The position numbers and the translations under genes are program-made. Of a stretch of 64,000 nucleotides of DNA, positions 9,273 to 21,348 are shown piece by piece; position 1 is the first letter of the stretch, and each line of letters begins with the position of its first letter. The notes beneath the pieces are model-generated. The model saw nothing but the letters and a program-made list of their open reading frames with translations, did no database searches and was not told where the DNA came from. This stretch comes from Pseudeuparius sepicola (Eukaryota; Arthropoda; Insecta; Coleoptera; Anthribidae). Location: positions 25,630,876 through 25,694,875 of the forward strand of contig OY987305.1 of the NCBI GenBank assembly GCA_963920635.1. The letters are read 5' to 3'.

Positions 9273-10156
9273 TAAAGGGCGGAATATATGCAAATTGCAT
9301 ATATATGCATTTTTTGCATATTTTATTCAATTTCGCAAAACATTGCATATTTCTGGAAAAACTATATTTTTGTGCATATTTGCATGTTTTTCCTATACTT
9401 ATTTATAGATATAAGATATAACCAAGATTATGAGAGCCCAGAGACAATTCGCAGTGTGTGGTGCAAAGTCAAGAAATCCTAAAATGCGGATGTAGCTAAC
9501 CAACTTGTTTTTATTAAAGTTAATTTTAGTTTTATACCAGATATTATTCTTTCATTAGAAAGTAGAAATTTAGCTTTAAACGAATTGATTGATTTTGTTC
9601 AAACATTTTCCGCTAAATGTAGAAAGGTTCCCGGTGATGTAGGTATTAAAGTTAGAAAAAAATAGATGCTACGATGCTACTGTAAAAAAGAATGAAGGGT
9701 TCCAATCTTTAATGGCAGTAAAGAGTATTTTTGATGGTAAATCATCCAACGAAGTTGCACCTTGGCCTTATATCTTACTACCCAAATTAAAATATTGCCC
9801 TATTACATCGGCAGAAGCTTTTCTATATATAAACATATTTTTACCGACAGAAGACAAATATTTTTATTGGAAAACTTTGAAAAGTATTTAATCATAAATT
9901 CCTACTATACAATTTCAAATTAGAATGTTTTTATAATTTTGCTTTAAAATACCTATAGTATTTTACGAGGTATTTTATGTATTTGTTTTCCTTTAATTTT
10001 TCTTAAAATAAACCTTTTCCCTAAAATCAGTTTTGGTGTTTTTTATGGTATTTGTACATGTAAAATAAATGCATATTATTGCATATTTTAAACAAAAATG
10101 ATGCATATATATGCGCATATTTCGATTGAAATTAAATGCATATATTCCGCCCTTTA
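9273..10156. mobile_element. Non-autonomous hAT element, 884 bp
   Basis: Terminal inverted repeats start TAAAGGGCGGAATATATGCA at the left and end with its complement at the right. An 8-bp target duplication CTTATCAC lies at 9265-9272 and 10157-10164. Both ends carry repeated GCATAT words. Inside, about 9590-9895 is a decayed plus-strand end of a hAT-type transposase (CPITSAEAF...INIFLP), similar to the end of the element at 38852-40472. The LINE ORF1 start lies only 36 bp from the left end. Confidence 0.88.
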
Positions 10157-10164
10157 CTTATCAC

Positions 10165-11880
10165 TTATCATTTTATCAATCAAATCAGAAAGTAAAAGTA
10201 CCTAGTAACGTAGGTTCCTTTGTTTTTTCTTCAAATCTCAAATCTTATTACTTAGGAGTACATTACAAAACAAACAGAATTTTCAAATTTTCGGATCAGC
10301 ACCCTGAATTGAATAGCATTTCTTATTCTTATTTCTCAGTCTCCGGCCGGGACCGGCGACGCGGGCGGCGCGGCGAAGGCCAGGCGGGGCTAGCCCGGGC
10401 TCGTCCATTGATGAACGCTAGGGGGAGGAAGGTCTGACTTCAAAAGTAAACTAGAGTGACATGTCCAACGATATAAAGGAATAGATGACTCAATCTAATA
10501 CAAATAAATCGGTTTTATTTTACTTCTATAATTAGCGGGTCAGGGGGGACGAAGACGAGGTAATTTGTTTACATTGGCATTTCTTAAATTCAGTCTTTCC
10601 TATTTTGTATTGAATAATAAATCGTTTTTTGATAGACTTGTATATCGTGTATATATGCTTCGAGATACTTATATTTACAAAATAACCTAAGTCGTATAAA
10701 AAAAGTGGCAAAACTTGAATGTGCCAACAATAACATCTTTTCAATATCATGAAACAAAACAAGTTGCAAGTTGGTAATGTATCTATACCTATATTATATC
10801 GTTGGACATATCCCTATTTCCCTATTTCCGGGGGGGATGTCACCTGTTATTTAGGCTTTACCTCTTCTTCACCTTGCCCACCCGCTGCCAAAACCCACGG
10901 GCCGCCACTGACTATTTCCAGCATTCCACATTCAGTAAAGTAAAAACATTTGCTTGCTTTTTATTTATACACCCCAGTGTGTTCCGACTGTACCTGGGCG
11001 GAACCAATGCTTACTGCAACAGATGGCGGTATGTTACGGGAACGATTTTCGGCATTTTAAAAAAATCGCCCAGGCGTTAATAGTGGATGGATTTTTCCGA
11101 TTTTTTTTTAATCAATTTGGAATTACATATTCTAGTGCAAGAATATACTTTTTTCTATTTTGGGGCAGGAATTAGAAGGTCCAAATTTTGAATATTTTTT
11201 TAGTAGCAAAACCAAAAAATGTACGAAAAGTTTTTATATTCATGCACTAGACCATAGTTTTTTGCGTATCGTCACAAAATTTCAGTAATTTATAATTATA
11301 ACTTACTTAGATACAGGTTTTTAAAGAAAGGTCTGCAAATTGCTACCGGGAATGGCCTCTTAAGTGTAGCAAATAAGAAAGTTAATTAGCTAGTGTGCAT
11401 GTGATTTATGAAATTTCCTCACCATGCCAACTGTTTGGTCAATGAATTGATGAATGATAAAAATCGAGACAATAATGGTGCTTATAACAATTAACTAAAA
11501 TATTTATTTCAAATTGAATTACCGCCGCCTGCCTGTGACATTGTTACATGACTCACAGTCATGCAGCTGAGCTGACAGCGCCGTGCCGACGCGTACTCTC
11601 TATCTGACCGGGTGCCAGCCGGCAGCCGGCCAACGTGTGGTAGTATGGTAATAGCTATGAGTTGCTAGACGCGATACGACGCGCTCACTCGACTCGCTAG
11701 ACGCTGTTATTTAAGATGTAGTTGAAAATACGGCCGTTTTATTGTTTATACCATATCTTTCGATCTGGCCTAATTATTAGAAGGTATTTAATTAACACTA
11801 GTTAAATATTATTGCTGATTCCTTTGTATTAAATTTTAGTGCTAAAAACAAAACAAAACAATAATAACGTTACCATTAAC
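10165..11880. other. Unassigned region, no supported gene
   Basis: Mixed AT-rich sequence with two GC-rich patches (10345-10435 and 11520-11720). A 13-bp inverted pair GTCCAACGATATA lies near 10465 and 10797 and may mark a small decayed element. The patch at 11520-11720 could be a promoter or LTR remnant, but there are no matching ends. No coding region is supported. Confidence 0.4.
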
Positions 11881-11897
11881 ATTATTGCATTATAGAG

Positions 11898-12083
11898 TTG
11901 AAACAAAAGCAAAAAAAGGGTGGCGCAGAAAATCATAAAGTAAAGAAGAGAAAATTAATGGAACAAGAAGTGATACTCACCCCTTGTATGATGGTAGTTG
12001 ACGAGCGGTATTGTAAATACTACATTCAGTTAACAATCTACAGTTTAAGAGGAAGTTCAAAAACCTGTGCAATAATTAAATAA
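11898..12083 (+). pseudogene. Possible N-terminal exon of a ZMYM1/hAT-like transposase
   Basis: A 61-codon frame begins with KQKQKKGGAENHKVKKRKLMEQE. A basic start of the form K-SGA-N-K-KK is typical, from memory, of zinc-finger MYM-type 1-like/TTF-containing hAT proteins. It is preceded by TATAG, a possible splice acceptor. No downstream zinc finger or catalytic domain was found. It may be a remnant or a chance match. Confidence 0.3.
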
Positions 12084-13250
12084 TAAATGATTTTAAAAAT
12101 CTATGATTTCGCACTCAAAGTACAAAAATTGCAAAAGATTCCCAAATAGCATAAAATTAATCGATTACACTGTATAACTTTGCTTAATTTCCCAGTACGA
12201 TTTGGTATAAGAATGTAATTCAAAATTACTCGAAATTTCTGGCATAAAATAGCTCAATAAAAACAAAATTCTGAATTCAATGGAAAAATAATTAAATTTC
12301 CAATAAAAGTTACAAAATCTTTTTAGTTTGAATGAAATATAAACTCTGACATCTACAGTAGAATAATATGGTTCAAAATAAATTCTCAAAAACCATTCAT
12401 AGTTCATAAAAGTTATGAAATTATTTCTAATTAATTAAAATGCACAATAAATTCAATTTTCACAAAAGTTTTCAAAATAATTTCAAAATTCGAAATAAAA
12501 AGGCAATTCAAACACAAAAGAATCAAAATAAAAATATCTTTAATATCTCTTTGGCCAGTCCAAATTACTTAGGTGCTTAGAAGAATACTTCTTTCTTGGT
12601 TTTGACCATCAGGGATTTCTACAGCAACTGGGCGATGGCCTGTGGCTGGCTAGCCGCAGCGGCGGCTGCCTGCTGGCAGAGGTTCCCCTGGCAACTACTT
12701 GGTCAACGACTGGCTGACTGCTCTTTGGTTGGTTTCATGCGCTTTTATATTTTAAATTTGAGGCTAGATCTCTCACGTGCGTGACCCCCAGGAATTCCAG
12801 CCTGCCGGACCTCGCGCGAGGCTATTTTCCAGGCAAATCAGGTTTTGGTCGGTTTTTATTGATATTTGCGGCGCGCGGCCCAACCAAGCTTCCGTAGAAG
12901 CGGCCTACCGTCCTGCACAGTAGGCTATAACAGTGATAGGCTTTTAGGAAATTCGATGCGCGTTCCCTAGGCGGGCCTCTCTGTGAGGTTTGGAAACTTT
13001 TAATTCTTTATATCTGGAATGCGGGAGCTCCACAGACTTATGGTAAAATATAATGACATTGAAATTCCTGGCTTGAGGTGCCCGCTGGGCACTACAGAAG
13101 CTTCTAGTTGCATGAAAATATCGGAGATGTTTGGGAAGAAAAAAGAAAAAGACCAATTGACGTCACAACCATCTACAAGCAAACAGATGAAATTACTACA
13201 TCGTTACCTTCTTGAGAAGTGATATCTTATGAAGAAATTCAAATAACATC
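12084..13250. other. Unassigned region: AT-rich block then GC-rich block
   Basis: 12084-12560 is very AT-rich. 12600-12960 is GC-rich, with CGCGCG and GCCGCAGCGGCGGCTGCC patches. A 67-codon frame at 13019-13222 ends with a KKKEKDQLTSQPSTSK-like stretch. This recalls the linker after the start of ZMYM1-like hAT proteins, but the match is weak. No gene is called. Confidence 0.35.
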
Positions 13251-13349
13251 CTAAATTATAACCAATGTTGAAATTGGAGGTTTAGAATATTTAGAAGATC
13301 CAAAATTATAACCGATGCTGAAATTGGAGGTTTAGAATATTTAGAAGAT
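13251..13349. repeat. 50-bp tandem duplication
   Basis: Two adjacent near-identical units share AAATTGGAGGTTTAGAATAT. They differ by a few substitutions (ACCAATGTTG versus ACCGATGCTG). Confidence 0.85.
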
Positions 13350-13717
13350 GACAGCTCTCTCTGAAGCCTCTTCTAGCACTTCAAAAAATGAGGTTTTGAC
13401 CAAATAATTTTAATTCTGACTTAGTTTTCATGAAAAAGAACAAAACTAGGCGACAGTGGATTAGTTTTAGTTTAATAAAAATGCCTTTTTTTTGCTGGAT
13501 TTGTTTAGCTTTTGGGAAAGAAGATTCACCGTTTGTTCGTGGAGGAATGTGGGATGTTAAACATATTTACAGTAGAATAGAAGAGCATTAACAAAGCAAG
13601 GAACATACAGGGTGTTTCAGAAAACTCTGGCATAACTTCTAGAGCATACAGAACTTAAAAAAATAAAAAATAAAATTCTTACTGACCATGTGTCTATCGT
13701 CTTTAGTTTCTTAGATA

Positions 13718-15293
13718 CAGGGCATCCCAGTTTGCTTTTTAAAATTGAATATTTACCGTATTTTCTACTTTATACTAGGTACATTACTGAAATTTGACAC
13801 TGCTGTGTTTTTGGGGATGAAAAATAAGCTGAAAATGTCAATTTCTAGGTATCGCCACTTGCGCTACTTTTGGATCGTGCTTTTACGCATAACTTTTTGA
13901 CATTATGTTTTTGGCAAAAAATTGGCAAAACGTGCACCAAAACACCTGTTAACTCCCAATATTCAAAACATAAAATTTTCACTTGCCTCTTTTAATTGTT
14001 ACAGATCAACTGTACCATTTAAAATGAGAAAAAAATCCCTATAAACGATATACCAAAAATTATTTATTTTCAAAATGGAATGGATTGAATTTGACAAAAT
14101 TTTGACACCCTATTTCAAGAAAACCAATGGTGTTTTGACCAATGTCCATTTGGCAATTTTTTATCATTTTGAATGTATTGTTGGTCTGTAATATTTGAAA
14201 GCAGTAGGTGACAATTTAATGTTTCGAATGTTGAACAGGTGTTTTGGAGCACGTTTTGCCAATGTAAATGTAAACGGTTTATTTTAGCGTTATGAAACAA
14301 GAGTACACTTTTGCTGCAAAATGAAAATATAAAATTATGGACGTGCAAGACCAAAAAACCTCAAAAAAGTTACGAGTAAAAACACGATAAAAAAAACGCA
14401 AGTGGCTATGAGATATATAGAAATTGACATTTTCAGATTATTTTCTATCCCCAAAAACACAGCAGTTTCAAATTTCAATAATGTACAGAGTGGTTCATTA
14501 TAAATTTACACCCCCTTAACTTTCTAGTTTTGAGGTTAGAAAAAAAGTTTTTTACAAAAGTTTTAGATACTAATACAAGGTTTTTTGTGACGCTATTAAA
14601 CCGTGTACAGTGTGTTCTAGAAAGCCGTGGCAGACATAACTTGTTTTTTTTTAAATAGAACACCCTATAAACTTTGTGGCATTATCATTTTCCGTTTTTG
14701 AAAAATTCCGTTTTCAAATTTTATACTAAATTTATTTAACTCGAATTTGTGGATCTCGTAGTTGTTTTAAACAAGAGAGTAATATAGTGAAACTCCAAAA
14801 TGTTTAGGATAATTTTCAAATTTTACTGATTATATTCTCGAAATAAAGAATTTCAGGAAAATCTTAAAAGCTCCTAAACATTTTGGAGTTTCGCTATGTT
14901 ACTCTCTTGTTTAAAACAAATATTTTTCGTTATTACATTGATCGTCTATCTTTATCACGAGATCCACAAATTCGAGTTAAATAAATTTAGTATAAAATTT
15001 GAATACGGAATTTTTCAAAAACGGAAGAAGATAATGCCACAAAGTTTAATATCATTTTGATTGCCTTGATGAGCAAATTTCAAAATGCAAAAATATATAG
15101 GGTGTTCCATTTAAAAAACATAAGTTAGGTCTGCCACGGCTTTCTAGAACACACTGAAAAACTTTTTTTTTTTCTAACCTCAAAAACTAACAAGTTAAGG
15201 GGGGTGTCAATTTATAATGAACCACCCTGTACCTAGTATAAAGTGGAAGATACGGTCAATATTAAATTTTAAAATGGAATCTTGTACGCCCTG
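13718..15293. mobile_element. Palindromic mariner-type MITE (outer), split by an inner MITE
   Basis: The left end reads TA-CAGGGCATCCCAGTTTG and the right end is a diverged complement (...CTTGTACGCCCTG). The arms pair over long stretches, for example 13765-13800 with 14470-14485 plus 15230-15250. The right arm is cut by the element at 14486-15229, and removing it restores the pairing. A second CAGGGTG end at 13608 just outside may belong to another copy. No transposase was seen. Confidence 0.75.
14486..15229. mobile_element. Inner palindromic MITE, 744 bp, TA target duplication
   Basis: Ends are CAGAGTGGTTCATTATAAAT and its complement ...ATTTATAATGAACCACCCTG (one mismatch near the tip), flanked by TA on both sides. 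The arms are several hundred bp and pair almost to the centre. The central block (about 14660-15060) recurs at 31910-32330. Confidence 0.88.
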
Positions 15294-15462
15294 TGAATAA
15301 TGTGGCCGACTCCCATTTTTCTGCTTCTGAGCAACGGATCCAGTAGTTTTGTAAAGTTTAATAATATTTCACACTGTATATCAAACAAAAACAAAAATTC
15401 GAAATATATTTAAATGCAAGTAAATTAATTAAAGAATCTAAAATAAAGATAAAGTATACATC

Positions 15463-16060
15463 TTGTTGAACAGAGTGGGAGACAAAGCTTTAAAAATTTA
15501 CAATAATTTCATGTGGGAAACAAATGAGGAAAAAACCTGTTCAGCAATATTGAAAAAATTTGAGGAGTATTTTACACCAACAAAAAATGTAACCTATGAA
15601 AGACACCTTTTTTTCATGAGAAACAAAAAAGAAATGGAATCGTATGAAGAATATGTCACCGATCTTCGTCAGCTAGCAACCACCTGTGAATTTTCAACTT
15701 TAACGGACAGCCTAATCAAAGATAGATTGATACTGGGGATTCAAGATTCAGCGATGAAAGATAGATTGTTGCGAGAACCAAATTTCACATTAACACGTGC
15801 TTTGGAGATATGCAGAGCAGCCGAAATAGCATTGGAAAGGTTGAAGGCCATCGATGGTAGAATGAAGATAGCAAATGAAGATATCAATGCTGTGCGAAAA
15901 GTTTCAGGCGCAAAATTTCAAATGAGGACACAGCCCAGCAGCGCCACTGTCCGGCGCCAAGCACAGCCAACGCAGCGACGTCATCCGCAACAGTGGCAGC
16001 AGAACAGACAAGGATGGCACCAACTAAATGGTGGGACAGCGATAGCATCTACGAAGAAAC
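15463..16060 (+). pseudogene. Gypsy gag fragment, cut by a LINE
   Basis: About 200 codons of a Ty3/Gypsy gag: RVGDKALKIYNNF, ILKKFEEYFTP, NVTYERHLFF, YVTDLRQLATTCEF, DSLIKDRLILGI and ALEICRAAE. This is the capsid core found in many insect elements. It is followed by a Q/R-rich linker and no zinc knuckle. The first codons are missing. The frame runs into the 5' end of a LINE at about 16062, forming a fused 334-codon reading. It is a different Gypsy lineage from the one at 1-6146. Its pol remnant reappears at 22060 on the far side of the LINE. Confidence 0.82.
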
Positions 16061-16075
16061 AATATCATTCCAAGA

Positions 16076-16995
16076 TGGCGGATAGTGAGAAGTTCTTCGA
16101 AGCAGATACAAAAGTTTATTGTAAATATTGTAAAAAAGGAGTGTCAAACTCATGTGCCAAGTGTATAAATTGTAAAGAAGTGTATCATACATCATGTGCC
16201 CTAAGAATTGGGGGACTAATTGCAGTGGGTAAAGACAATTTGGTAAAGTGTTGCAAAGTAAATGATATAGATGGTCAACTGCAAGAAGAACACAAAACTC
16301 AGAATTACCTAGAAAGTCTGATCTCAGCAAAACAAGAAATTATCCAAGAATTACGGTCAAAGCAAGAATTGAATAAAAGCAAAAAAGCAGTAAATTATTC
16401 GAAGGAAGTAAAAAACGCAAATACGGAAATTCACACCGAACAAACAAAAAACAAACACAAAAAATGATTCAGGTTCGGTGACACTGGAGACAAAAACCAG
16501 TGGTAGAAATAAACAAACACAGAACATGGAGGTAACACAAAGAGGAAAAATGAATGAAATTATCAATTTGGAAAATAAAGATGAATCTGATAAGGAAGAT
16601 GAGCAAACAGATAAATATGATTTCACAGAGGTAGTAAGGAAAACAAATAGGTACAAAAAAGGTTAGGCACAGATCAGACTGAAAATAATGAACAACAAGA
16701 TGGTTTTGTAGGGGCAGACAGGAAGGTCTGGTTATATATTAATCGCGTTAAACCACACGTTACAACTGAAATTATAAAAAAATATATAACAAAAAAATCT
16801 GGTTTTGAAAAAGTTCCTATAGAAGTGAGGGAACTAACGAAGCAAAATACAATTGGAGATCTTAGAAGCTTTGTAGTAACAGCGCCGTTACACCACAAGG
16901 ATGAAATGTATCAACCGGAATTTTGGCCCTTTGGGGTTGGCATTAAAAGATTTAAATTTGATCTCCACAAAAGGCAGGATGGGGATTTTTTATAG
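16076..16995 (+). pseudogene. LINE ORF1, broken
   Basis: Starts MADSEKFFEADTK with a C-x2-C-x8-C-x2-C-x4-H-x2-C finger (CKYCKKG, CAKCINC, VYHTSC), as in the LINE at 9237. The first frame ends at 16467. A further frame holds an acidic stretch (16478-16666). A third, from about 16674, holds VWLYINRVKPHVTTEIIKKY to FKFDLHKRQ, the RRM-like ORF1 domain, ending near 16995. At least two frameshifts separate the parts. Confidence 0.75.
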
Positions 16996-16999
16996 TCAA

Positions 17000-18172
17000 G
17001 CCTCGGTCGGTTCCATCGAATATTCCTCGAGTATGCAGCAAACTTAATGGAAAATGTAGTATAATCCATCAAAATATACAATCTATAGGAAACTGCCTTA
17101 ACCAAGTTGACATGGACATCCAGAGTGCATTGCGTTTTGTGTTACAGAACATTGGTGATGTGAGGATCAGCTAAAAGATTATGGTATAAATGACTTCTAT
17201 TTATCTAGCAGTGTTTGTCGGGGTAGGTATAAATGAACATGGTGGTAGTGCCATATTTGTAAAACAAGACATAAAATCGGTAGCACACAATAACATTTCA
17301 TGTTTGTCACCGAATGGTGATGTCGATCAATTTATTTCAATAATGGATGATGTTCAGAATAGCTTACATTTCATTTAATTAAATTAGTTGATTTAATTTC
17401 TTATTAAATTTAAGATAAAAGTATTCCCAAATAGTGCGTATATTGCCTGTTGATTCATTTTTGAATTCAAATAAACCACGCGCATCCGAGGTTCTCATTG
17501 TCCGGGATGTGAGACAACGTGGGTGTGTCTGTTGTTAGCCGTGCACATGGACGCATCGAATTCCTAACGAAAAACCGCAAAAAACCGCCGCATCCCTTAA
17601 GAGTTTCTACTTTTCGGGAATAATTCCATCTCCGCACGAAAAGGAAAACCGTCGACTCCTTTTGTTGTCCGAAAACAGTTATATTTCTTGGTGGTGTGTC
17701 ACGCCAAGCGCGAGAGTGTTCCCGACAAAAAGCCGTTGCTGCCATCTCATCTGACTGAATCAGAACACCAGCGAGTCACCCAGATTGCAGATAAAAGGTA
17801 AGCTGGACAAGTATCCCGTTTCTTCTTTGCTCATTTCATCATATCAGGTGCTCACTTTGGGAATACTCTTAAAATCGCCCCTATTGGGTTTTTATAGTTC
17901 ATTTCACGTAGCTTTTCTAATTGATAAGCCGCGCGCGAACAGATGAAATCTTAGCAAGGTTTATAAACAGGGATAAGGCCTTAATATTTGTAGCTGGGGA
18001 CTTTAATGTTAACTTATGCCAGGATAGCTTTTCCAAGTTAAAATTGTTGCATTTTTTAATTCATATGACCTATCGCACACAATCAATAGTCCAACAAGGA
18101 CAGCTGGTACTTCTAAAACATGTATCGATAACATATTTACCAACAACAAAAGTCTGTTACATACTGAAATAA
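17000..18172 (+). pseudogene. LINE ORF2 endonuclease, split by an insertion
   Basis: Fragments in order: SIIHQNIQSI (about 17050), a TEHW-like glutamate motif in another frame (about 17145), GGSAIFVKQD (17240-17275), then after the insertion VAGDFNVNLC (about 17990) and ISDHTAQ (about 18187). These are the successive motifs of an APE-type LINE endonuclease. Several frame changes and the insertion at 17420-17870 inactivate it. Confidence 0.72.
17420..17870. mobile_element. Putative DNA element inside LINE endonuclease
   Basis: Near-terminal inverted pair AAGTATTCCCAAA..AGTG (about 17420) and its complement CACTTTGGGAATACT (about 17853-17867). The interior is clearly more GC-rich than the surrounding LINE and contains no ORF of known type. 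Exact ends and target duplication are not resolved. Confidence 0.5.
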
Positions 18173-18239
18173 TACATAATGGTATCTCTGATCATACTGC
18201 ACAAAAGATATTCTTTAATATTGAGAAAAAAGAAAACAA

Positions 18240-20126
18240 ATATATTGAAAAAAGGATTTTCGGCACAAAAAATAAAAACAAGTTTGAAGATCTGCTGGAA
18301 AAAAATACATGGGAGTTAATATATGAAGCTAACGACGTAAATAGCGCATGGAATGTATTCATGGGAATGTTTTCGCATTATTTCAATGAATTTTTCCCTG
18401 TTAAAAAAATTCTCATAAATAGGAAAAATGATGTGGCCAAAAAGTTAAGAAGTAATAATGGCATAATACTGTGCAAGAAAGGATTGGATATACTTTATAT
18501 ATGAAGCAGTAATGATGATCGGTACAAAGATCAGTACCTAGATCAGAGAAAAGCATATGAAAATCTTCTCGCAGCGACAAAAAAAGCACTTCTGTGAAAA
18601 AATAGAAAATTTCAACAATAAATCTAAGTGTGTGTGGTCTTTAGTTAATAAAATTAAAGGTAGGTTCAATGAAACTGATATTAAAGTCCCCAATGATGGA
18701 GAAATAATTGCTAATGAATTTGATGAATTTGTATCATGTGCAGCAACCAAACTTTGAAAAAATGTTAATGAAAATGAGTATATTTGTGATGTTAAAGTCA
18801 ATGACAGATCAATGTTTGTAAAGCCAGTGAAAGAAGATGAAATACTAAAGATAGGTAATTTACTGAAAAAGAAAATGAATAGTGGAATTGACGATATACC
18901 AACTAGTCTAATTAAATTTAGCTTAAAATTTGTTGCAAAACCTTTAACACACATTGTTAACTTATCTCTAAAAAGAGGATGCTTTCGTGACAAGTTAAAA
19001 CAAGCCTTAGTTGTACCTATATATAGCGTGATCAGTTAATGGCGGCCCTCGGCCATTTCTCGGAAACTATGCAAGCTAGAAAGATGCGGTAAAAAATTAA
19101 TAAAAGTGACCCAAATAATTTCAATGAAAATGTTTTTAAGTTATTTCATTTGCCGTTCGTTCGTTTACTATTTCAGGTCCATATAAGGTAGGCGATTTGT
19201 GGAGCAAAAGACAGTTTTATACCACAACATGGCGAATTCGCCCCCTGGCGACAAACGAAGGAACTTGAAAACATTTTCATTGAAATTATTTGGGTCACTT
19301 TTATAAACAATTTTTTTACCGCATCTTTCTAGTTTGCATAGTTCCCGAGAAACGGCCGAGGGCCGCTCTTAACTGATCACGCTGTATAAGAAGGGCGATT
19401 GTACTAAACTAGAAAATTATAGGCCAATAAGCCTTCTACCAGGCTTCTCAAAGATTTTTGAACATGCTATGTCTTCTAGAGTTGTGGACTTCATGGCCGA
19501 CAATAATTTGTGATCCGAAAACCAGCATGCATATCTTAAAAGAAGATCTACTGTAACAGCGATTTTTTACTACATACAAGCAATAATTAAGTCTCTAGAA
19601 GGAAACCAAGTTGCCCTGGGGTTGCTTATCGATCTCACTAAGGCGTATGACTGTATAGATTTCAATTTATTAATTCAAAAGCTGCAACACTATTGTGTTA
19701 AGAGGAAGGGCATTAGAATGGGTCAGATCATATCTTACATGTAGGTCACAAAGAGTAGTTGTAACAAAAAATGGACGACATTATATGTCGGACATGAGGT
19801 CCATTACCTTGGGGATCCCACAAGGTAGTATTCTAGGGCCTGTGTTATTTAACATATACATAAATGATCTAAACATGGTATTGAAAAAGTACGAATGTAT
19901 TATGTCTCAATATGCAGATGACAGTAATTTTTTAATAACTGCTCAAGATCTTGCATCTGCCATCGATTTGGTTGACCTAGATTATAGAGATGTTGAGAAA
20001 TGGATATCAAAAGAAAAGATGATCATCAATGGGTACAAAACCAATATTATTTTATTTAAAACAAATAGATCAAATGTAGCTACGCCTGAACATGTCTGTC
20101 TGAATGGAGGGGATATTGCTTCCACT
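18240..20126 (+). pseudogene. LINE ORF2 reverse transcriptase, broken
   Basis: Readable parts include MFVKPVKEDEI..LLKKK.NSGIDDIP (18812 on), LVVPIY (cut by a MITE at 19024), then ENYRPISLLPGFSKIFEHA (about 19410), LLIDLTKAYDCI (about 19625), GIPQGSILGPVLFNIYINDL (about 19820) and the catalytic motif QYADDSN (about 19912). The last intact frame, 19695-20141, runs into a hAT element. The order and motifs are those of a CR1/Jockey-type reverse transcriptase. Frameshifts and a TGA (about 19511) make it non-functional. Confidence 0.83.
19024..19384. mobile_element. 361-bp MITE in LINE reverse transcriptase
   Basis: Ends (T/C)AGCGTGATCAGTTAA and complement TTAACTGATCACGCTG, flanked by TA. Long arms pair, for example GCGGCCCTCGGCC with GGCCGAGGGCCGC. 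The LINE motif VPIY..KGD is restored when it is removed. Confidence 0.85.
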
Positions 20127-21340
20127 CAGGGGCGGTCCTAACCATTTAGGCGCCCGCGTGCAAAATAAAATTTGGCGCCCCCCCCCCCCCCATCCCTTAA
20201 AAAACATTAGTACAAAAATAGAAATTTTTTATTTTGTAGAAATACAAATTTAAAATGCAAATTATAAAAACAAAAATATATTTCTAAAAAATAATAAAAC
20301 AAATACAAAAAAAGTAAAAAGTATAAAAATAATTAAAAAATATCACAAACATCAAAATATCATATCTACGAAAATCACAAATTAAAGTATAAGGTGCTGA
20401 CCGCGTGTACGTTTTGCTCTCAATGCGCTCTCGCATTGAAACCCGCGTATCTCCATATTTTAAAATATATTTGTAATAATTAAACCAGTTTGCATCAAAA
20501 ATACTGAATACCGATAAATTTCAAAGCTAAATAATTGAATTAGAGCTAATTTTTTAATCAGTTAGATCTTTTGTGATTCGACCTTTTTCGATCTTTTGAT
20601 TATTCCACCTTTTCTGCTTTCGACATTTTTTAAAAATTCAACCTTTTGTGTTTTGACCTTTTCTCCGTCAATTGTATAGCTTGCAATCACGAAATGTGCT
20701 TTGAGAAATTCTGGTATTTCCGCGGCACCGAATCCTTCGTGTGCGTCGTTTGCCAAAGATAAATAAATAATAACGCGGACAATTTAAAAAGTTGCTCACT
20801 TCAGTCTATGTGATTTTTAATAAAAAATTAAATGCGCAGATAACTTAAAAATTCGTTGATTTAGCTTTGAAATTTATCGGTATCATCAGTATTTTTGATG
20901 CAAACTGGTTTAATTATTACAAATATATTTTAAAATATGGAGATACGCGGGTTTCAATGCGAGAGCGCATTGAGAGCAAAACGTACCCGCGGTCATCACC
21001 TTATCGGCAATCCGTACTGTTATTCGGCACTGACCAATGAAAACCGTTCATTACAGCGTAGGTGCCCGGGCCATGTACGTTTTGCTTAAATGCGTCCCGG
21101 CAACCCTAAAAACGAAAGCGGCATTGGGGGGTAGCCGCGCGCGCCGAGTCGTGCGCACACTTGCGCTAATGAAAAATGTGACAAAACGACAACACAATTG
21201 ATTTCGGCTTCACGGACTGCACTTTCAGGGGTATGATTTTTCTACTTTGTGCCTGTATATTTAGCGCCCCCTTTTGGCGCCCCCTTTTCGGGGCGCCCGC
21301 GTGCGGCACACGTGTTTGCCCCCCGCTAGGACCGCCCCTG
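20127..21340. mobile_element. Non-autonomous hAT element, 1214 bp
   Basis: Terminal inverted repeat CAGGGGCGGTCCTA with complement TAGGACCGCCCCTG, and an 8-bp target duplication CTTCCACT (20119-20126 and 21341-21348). Subterminal GGCGCCC words and a long C run are seen at both ends. No transposase is present. It carries a further palindromic element at about 20392-21003. It splits the LINE coding sequence, which resumes at once after the duplication. Confidence 0.9.
20392..21003. repeat. Palindromic element nested in the hAT element
   Basis: About 140-bp inverted arms (20392-20530 and 20862-21003), starting AGGTGCTGACCGCG and ending CGCGGTCATCACCT, flanked by TA. This is probably a TA-inserting MITE. 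No ORF. Confidence 0.7.
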
Positions 21341-21348
21341 CTTCCACT

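Noticed and set aside
10345..10435. GC-rich patch as a host exon or rRNA fragment
   Set aside because: No conserved rRNA segment or splice-bounded reading frame was recognised.
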